Shown here: one piece after another, positions 60,936-64,000 of the stretch | How the letters are laid out: the number at the start of each line of letters is the position of its first letter | How positions within the stretch are numbered: the first letter of the stretch is position 1 | NCBI RefSeq assembly: GCF_030272615.1 | Contig: NC_081415.1 | Span: 416,668,757 to 416,732,756, forward strand | From: Cryptomeria japonica | Taxonomy: Eukaryota; Streptophyta; Pinopsida; Cupressales; Cupressaceae | Length of the DNA stretch: 64,000 nucleotides | Direction of reading: 5' to 3' | Notes under the pieces: generated by a model | The model's database searches: none | What the model saw: the letters and a program-made list of their open reading frames with translations, nothing else | Told to the model about the DNA's origin: nothing | Position numbers and translations under genes: made by a program

Positions 60936-61532
60936 ATCAAGAATTGATGTTCATCGGCTACAGTGACAACCACAAGGCATATCGGTTGGTTGATATAGAC
61001 ACTAATCACCTCATATTCAGTCAAGATGTAGTATTTGATGAAGAAAGAGGGCCTTTTCAGCCTTCCTCTCCTAATTTGAAGAGATTTTTTTTTAAACTGT
61101 TTTTTTTTTAAAAAGAGCAGATTTTTTTTTGCAAGTTGAAAATTTTCCTAGGGTTTTTGCAATTTTTGACTAGGGTTTTGACCCTTCAGTTCAAGTCGAA
61201 ATTTTATTCTGGGTGCAGATTCTTGGTGGGTTTTTTGAGACCGCAACTGGGTCATCATCAGATTTTTCTGGGTGCATCGTTTTTCGTGCCTCGATTTTTG
61301 AGCCATCGAATCTACATTCTATTTTCTGATTCTTGGTGGGTTTTTCGAGAGGTTTTCTAGGTTGGTCTCAAATTTTTTGGGATGCCTCATTTTCCGCACC
61401 TCAAATTTTGTGCCAGCAAATTTGCCTTGGAATTTAAAAACAGTTCACAATTTCTGCTATTTCTGTATGTTGGGATTTTTGCTGTTTTTTTTTGGGCACC
61501 ATTTATACTGTTTTAAGTGTGCAGAAAATTTT
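60936..61532 (+). repeat. Inverted copia segment: integrase C-terminal piece plus leader
   Basis: 60,936-61,070 on the plus strand reads ELMFIGYSDNHKAYRLVDID, the same stretch found on the minus strand near 59,400. It is followed by leader sequence in plus orientation (61,071-61,530), the inverse of 56,641-57,083. Confidence 0.85.
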
Positions 61533-61809
61533 TGAAAAATAAATCGAATGAATGATTCAATAATCGGATAATCACATTGAACGATATACACACGTATATA
61601 TAGAAGTTACAAGACGATGTTCTATAAATAGAACCAGTCGTTAAAGTGAAATCAAATAAGCTAAAAAGCTTTAAAAGCTAAATATAGCTTAAAAGGCTAA
61701 ATAATAAAAAGCTAAATAAGTCGACTAAAAAGCTAAATAAGTTGACAACTAAGATGACTGTTAAAAATAGATGATGACCATTATAGAAGATATTAATATT
61801 ATTTTAACA
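61533..61809 (-). repeat. Copia-cluster LTR 2
   Basis: 277 bp, plus-strand ends tgaaaaataa ... ttttaaca, followed by a polypurine tract (minus attagggaggg). 3' LTR of the coding-free copy. Confidence 0.85.
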
Positions 61810-63582
61810 CCCTCCCTAATGGTCATCGTACTCAATACCTTACAAAAGACACTGCAGGTGTTTTGATCACAAATACAAAGAACACTCTGCTGCTACTGAG
61901 ACCCTCCCAAGATCTGCAGAATGTAAATGACCAAGAGTACCAAAAGCCATCCAATCTAATGTAGCCTTCACACGCGAATTAGAGATCTGGCACACACGAA
62001 TTACTGAAGCTTGAAACCATGATTTTGAAGAAAAAATCAACAAACCCTTTTGTAGAAGAGTACCAACTCCAAAACTGACTGCAAGATACCACAGTTGTAG
62101 ATGTTCGCCCTGGCAGGTGCGACCCAAACCGACTGCAACAAGTTCGATTTTTGAGGAGAAAAATTGATAAAAACCAGAGAACTTCGCGAATCACAAATCC
62201 CACTCGAACTTCACGTATTACAAATGATTTTTGAGGAAAAAATCGTACAAACCAACAAACAATTTTTGAAAAAAAAATCGTGAAAACCTAGAAATCCCAC
62301 GCAAGCTTTGCGGATGATAGATAATAATTTTTAAGGAAAAAATTCTAAACCCTGAAATAGGAACCCTCGAAAAGAGAATTTACGATTTTGAGGAGAAAAT
62401 CGAAAAACCAAGAAATCTGAGGTTACAAATCATCGTTTTTGTGGAAAAAAAACGGTAAAACCCAGATAACTACAATCTTGCGTGAATATCGCGGATTATA
62501 GATGAGATAATTTTTAAGGGAAAATTATGAAACCTACGAACAATTTTTGAGGAAAATATCGTGAAAACCCTCCCATAATTTTTTGTGGAAAAAATCAAAA
62601 AATCGACAGACAATTTTTCAGGAAAAAATCGTGAAAACCTTGGGACCTATAAGACGAGGTCTAGCCTAAATCAATCTGATCAACGCAACGATATTCAGAT
62701 ATCGTGAACATCCACTGTTTCCAGGTGTTGTGGCAGTTGTTGAACTTTTGACTGTGTTCCAACATGATGTTGGTCAAAGATGCCATCACGAAAATGGAGG
62801 TTGAACGAGGTCAACCTAGTGAAAGCATGAGACAGAAGAATCTGATTCAAAAATCAAAATAGAAGTAGCTGCACAAAAAATCTAAAACCCTGGAGGAGAA
62901 TTCTAGCACGAATTCCAAGGCACGAATTTCGAGGTTTGGAAGAAACCCAAAAATTAAAAAAATTCTACAATCTTAAAACAGCATAAATGGTGCCCAGAAG
63001 ACAGCAAAATTTCCAATGTCCACAAAATTAGCAGAAATTGCGAACTGTTTTTAAATTCCAAGGCAAATTTGCTTGCACAAAGTTCAAGGCAAGGAAAACG
63101 AGGCACCCAGAAAAGCTCTCGAAAAACCCACCAAGAATCTAGTAAAAAAATGCAGATCCGACAGTTCAAAATCGAGGCACAGAAAATGATGCACCCAAAA
63201 TAATCTGACAACGACCTAGTTGAGGTCTCGAAAAACCCACCAAGAATTTGCAACCAGAATAAAATTTCGACTTGAACTGAAGGGTCAAAACCCTAGTCGA
63301 AAATTGCAAAAACCCTAGGAAAATTTTCAAGCTGCAAAAAAAAAAACCTCCAAGTTGCAGGCCCGAAAATCTCCAGAACCCTAAAAAAAACATGAACTGC
63401 TGCCCAGCACAAAGAAATTCGCCTACGAACTAGAATCCCTTGAAACCCTCAAAAAGCCTTCAAAAAAACAAAATCGGTTTTTTATAAAAAAACAACAAAA
63501 AAAAATCTGGAAAATATTTCAAAAAGAAGGCCATAAATTTTTATTAAAAAATTCGCCAAACTTTAAAGAATCCCATCAACCC
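61810..63582 (-). mobile_element. Coding-free copia interior with a repeated leader motif
   Basis: Runs from the polypurine tract to a primer-binding site with no gag or pol. 62,140-62,640 repeats a motif like atttttgaggaaaaaatcgt about ten times with variation. 62,976-63,582 is the same leader as in the coding copy. It is a non-autonomous derivative that keeps the priming and packaging ends only. Confidence 0.7.
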
Positions 63583-63623
63583 ACTCTGATACCATGAAAA
63601 ATAAATTGAATGAATGATTCAAT
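63583..63623 (-). repeat. Primer-binding site and truncated 5' LTR of the coding-free copy
   Basis: actctgatacca (one base off the standard site) then 29 bp of LTR ending gattcaat, where unrelated sequence begins. Confidence 0.8.
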
Positions 63624-64000
63624 CAAGCTTGAAAAACTCGGATTTTGCAATAACTCGGCAAGGCCAAAAAAATTTAAAAACTCGGGACTCGCCAAAACTC
63701 GGCGAAAAACTTGGCAAAACTCGGCAACTTTATCGAACATTTGAAAATACATTTTTTTTTTTATATATAATTCAAAAACACACATTTACACCAAATTTGT
63801 ATAACATATATGATTTCCATGATGTATAAATCAAATTCTTTTGGTAATACATAGCAACAAATGCAAGTATCATAGCATAAACCAAAAACCAAGTGCAACA
63901 CATGAATAAGAGTTCAATACATATCAACGTATCATAGTGACAGACTCATAGAATCATAGACCACAAAACAAGAACCTCTGAAATTTTGATTACATATCAA
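63624..64000. mobile_element. Left end of an ACTCGG-rich element, runs off the window
   Basis: Begins caagcttgaaaaactcgg directly after LTR sequence gattcaat (possible 8-bp target). It has five ACTCGG motifs in the first 100 bases (63,639-63,727), like subterminal repeats of hAT elements. The rest is AT-rich without a gene. The right end is outside the window. Confidence 0.35.

Larger units (their letters stand above)
56519..63623 (-). mobile_element. Rearranged cluster of one copia family (autonomous-type and coding-free copies, with inversions)
   Basis: LTRs of about 280 bp of the same family occur at 57,096-57,375 and 61,533-61,809 (minus), with fragments at 56,519-56,573 (plus) and 63,595-63,623 (minus). 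The leader sequence occurs three times: 56,641-57,083 (minus), 61,071-61,530 (plus) and 62,976-63,582 (minus). One interior carries gag-pol, the other no coding sequence. The order and mixed orientations show at least two inversions or nested insertions, so no simple full-length element can be drawn. Confidence 0.8.

Noticed and set aside
1-64000. tRNA, rRNA or other structural RNA genes
   Set aside because: None recognised on either strand; tRNA-like matches are only the short primer-binding sites.

Overview
The window looks like nuclear DNA of a seed plant with a large, repeat-dense genome, most likely a gymnosperm. It is AT-rich and built mainly of old, nested LTR retrotransposons. The only host gene I can support is a plant-type RPN12 gene (26S proteasome lid), whose upstream intron is longer than the sequence left to its right.
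Layout, left to right. 1-7.1 kb is AT-rich non-coding sequence with one copy of a ~1.9-kb dispersed repeat (family A). 7,108-25,998 is a giant Ty3/gypsy element with direct terminal repeats of about 5.7-5.8 kb and near-identical flanks (ctagt / ctagc). Each terminal repeat contains a decayed sense-strand ORF of about 950 codons that is not gag or pol. Between the repeats lie a decayed Ty1/copia element (12,828-17,847) and the 3' part of gypsy pol (RT end, RNase H, intact integrase frame). 27,318-36,294 is a minus-strand, pol-less element with three LTR copies inside one 5-bp target duplication (ctatc). It carries a gag-like gene with three zinc knuckles and a second large ORF. It inserted into an older copia pol, whose reading frame resumes when the element is removed. 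39.4-44.7 kb is a second copy of family A, split by a solo-LTR-like insertion and by a 1.84-kb element with terminal inverted repeats; copy 1 serves as the empty site. 47.3-48.2 kb holds a PPR pseudogene, and 49.0-49.9 kb a hAT-like non-autonomous element. 51.9-52.6 kb is a 169-bp tandem repeat, and 53.2-56.1 kb the last three RPN12 exons (minus strand). 56.5-63.6 kb is a rearranged cluster of one copia family, probably inside an RPN12 intron, and the right edge begins another ACTCGG-rich element.
The most unusual content is a pair of accessory ORFs: the one inside the giant LTR and the second ORF of the pol-less element. Both have the same order of parts: a hydrophobic N-terminal domain with matching sequence patterns, then a charged linker, then a helical or coiled-coil tail. 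They sit in elements of different superfamilies. This suggests a mobile accessory gene family captured more than once, and in one case placed within the LTR, so it would be duplicated at every transposition. All copies here are decayed, so function must be tested on younger relatives.
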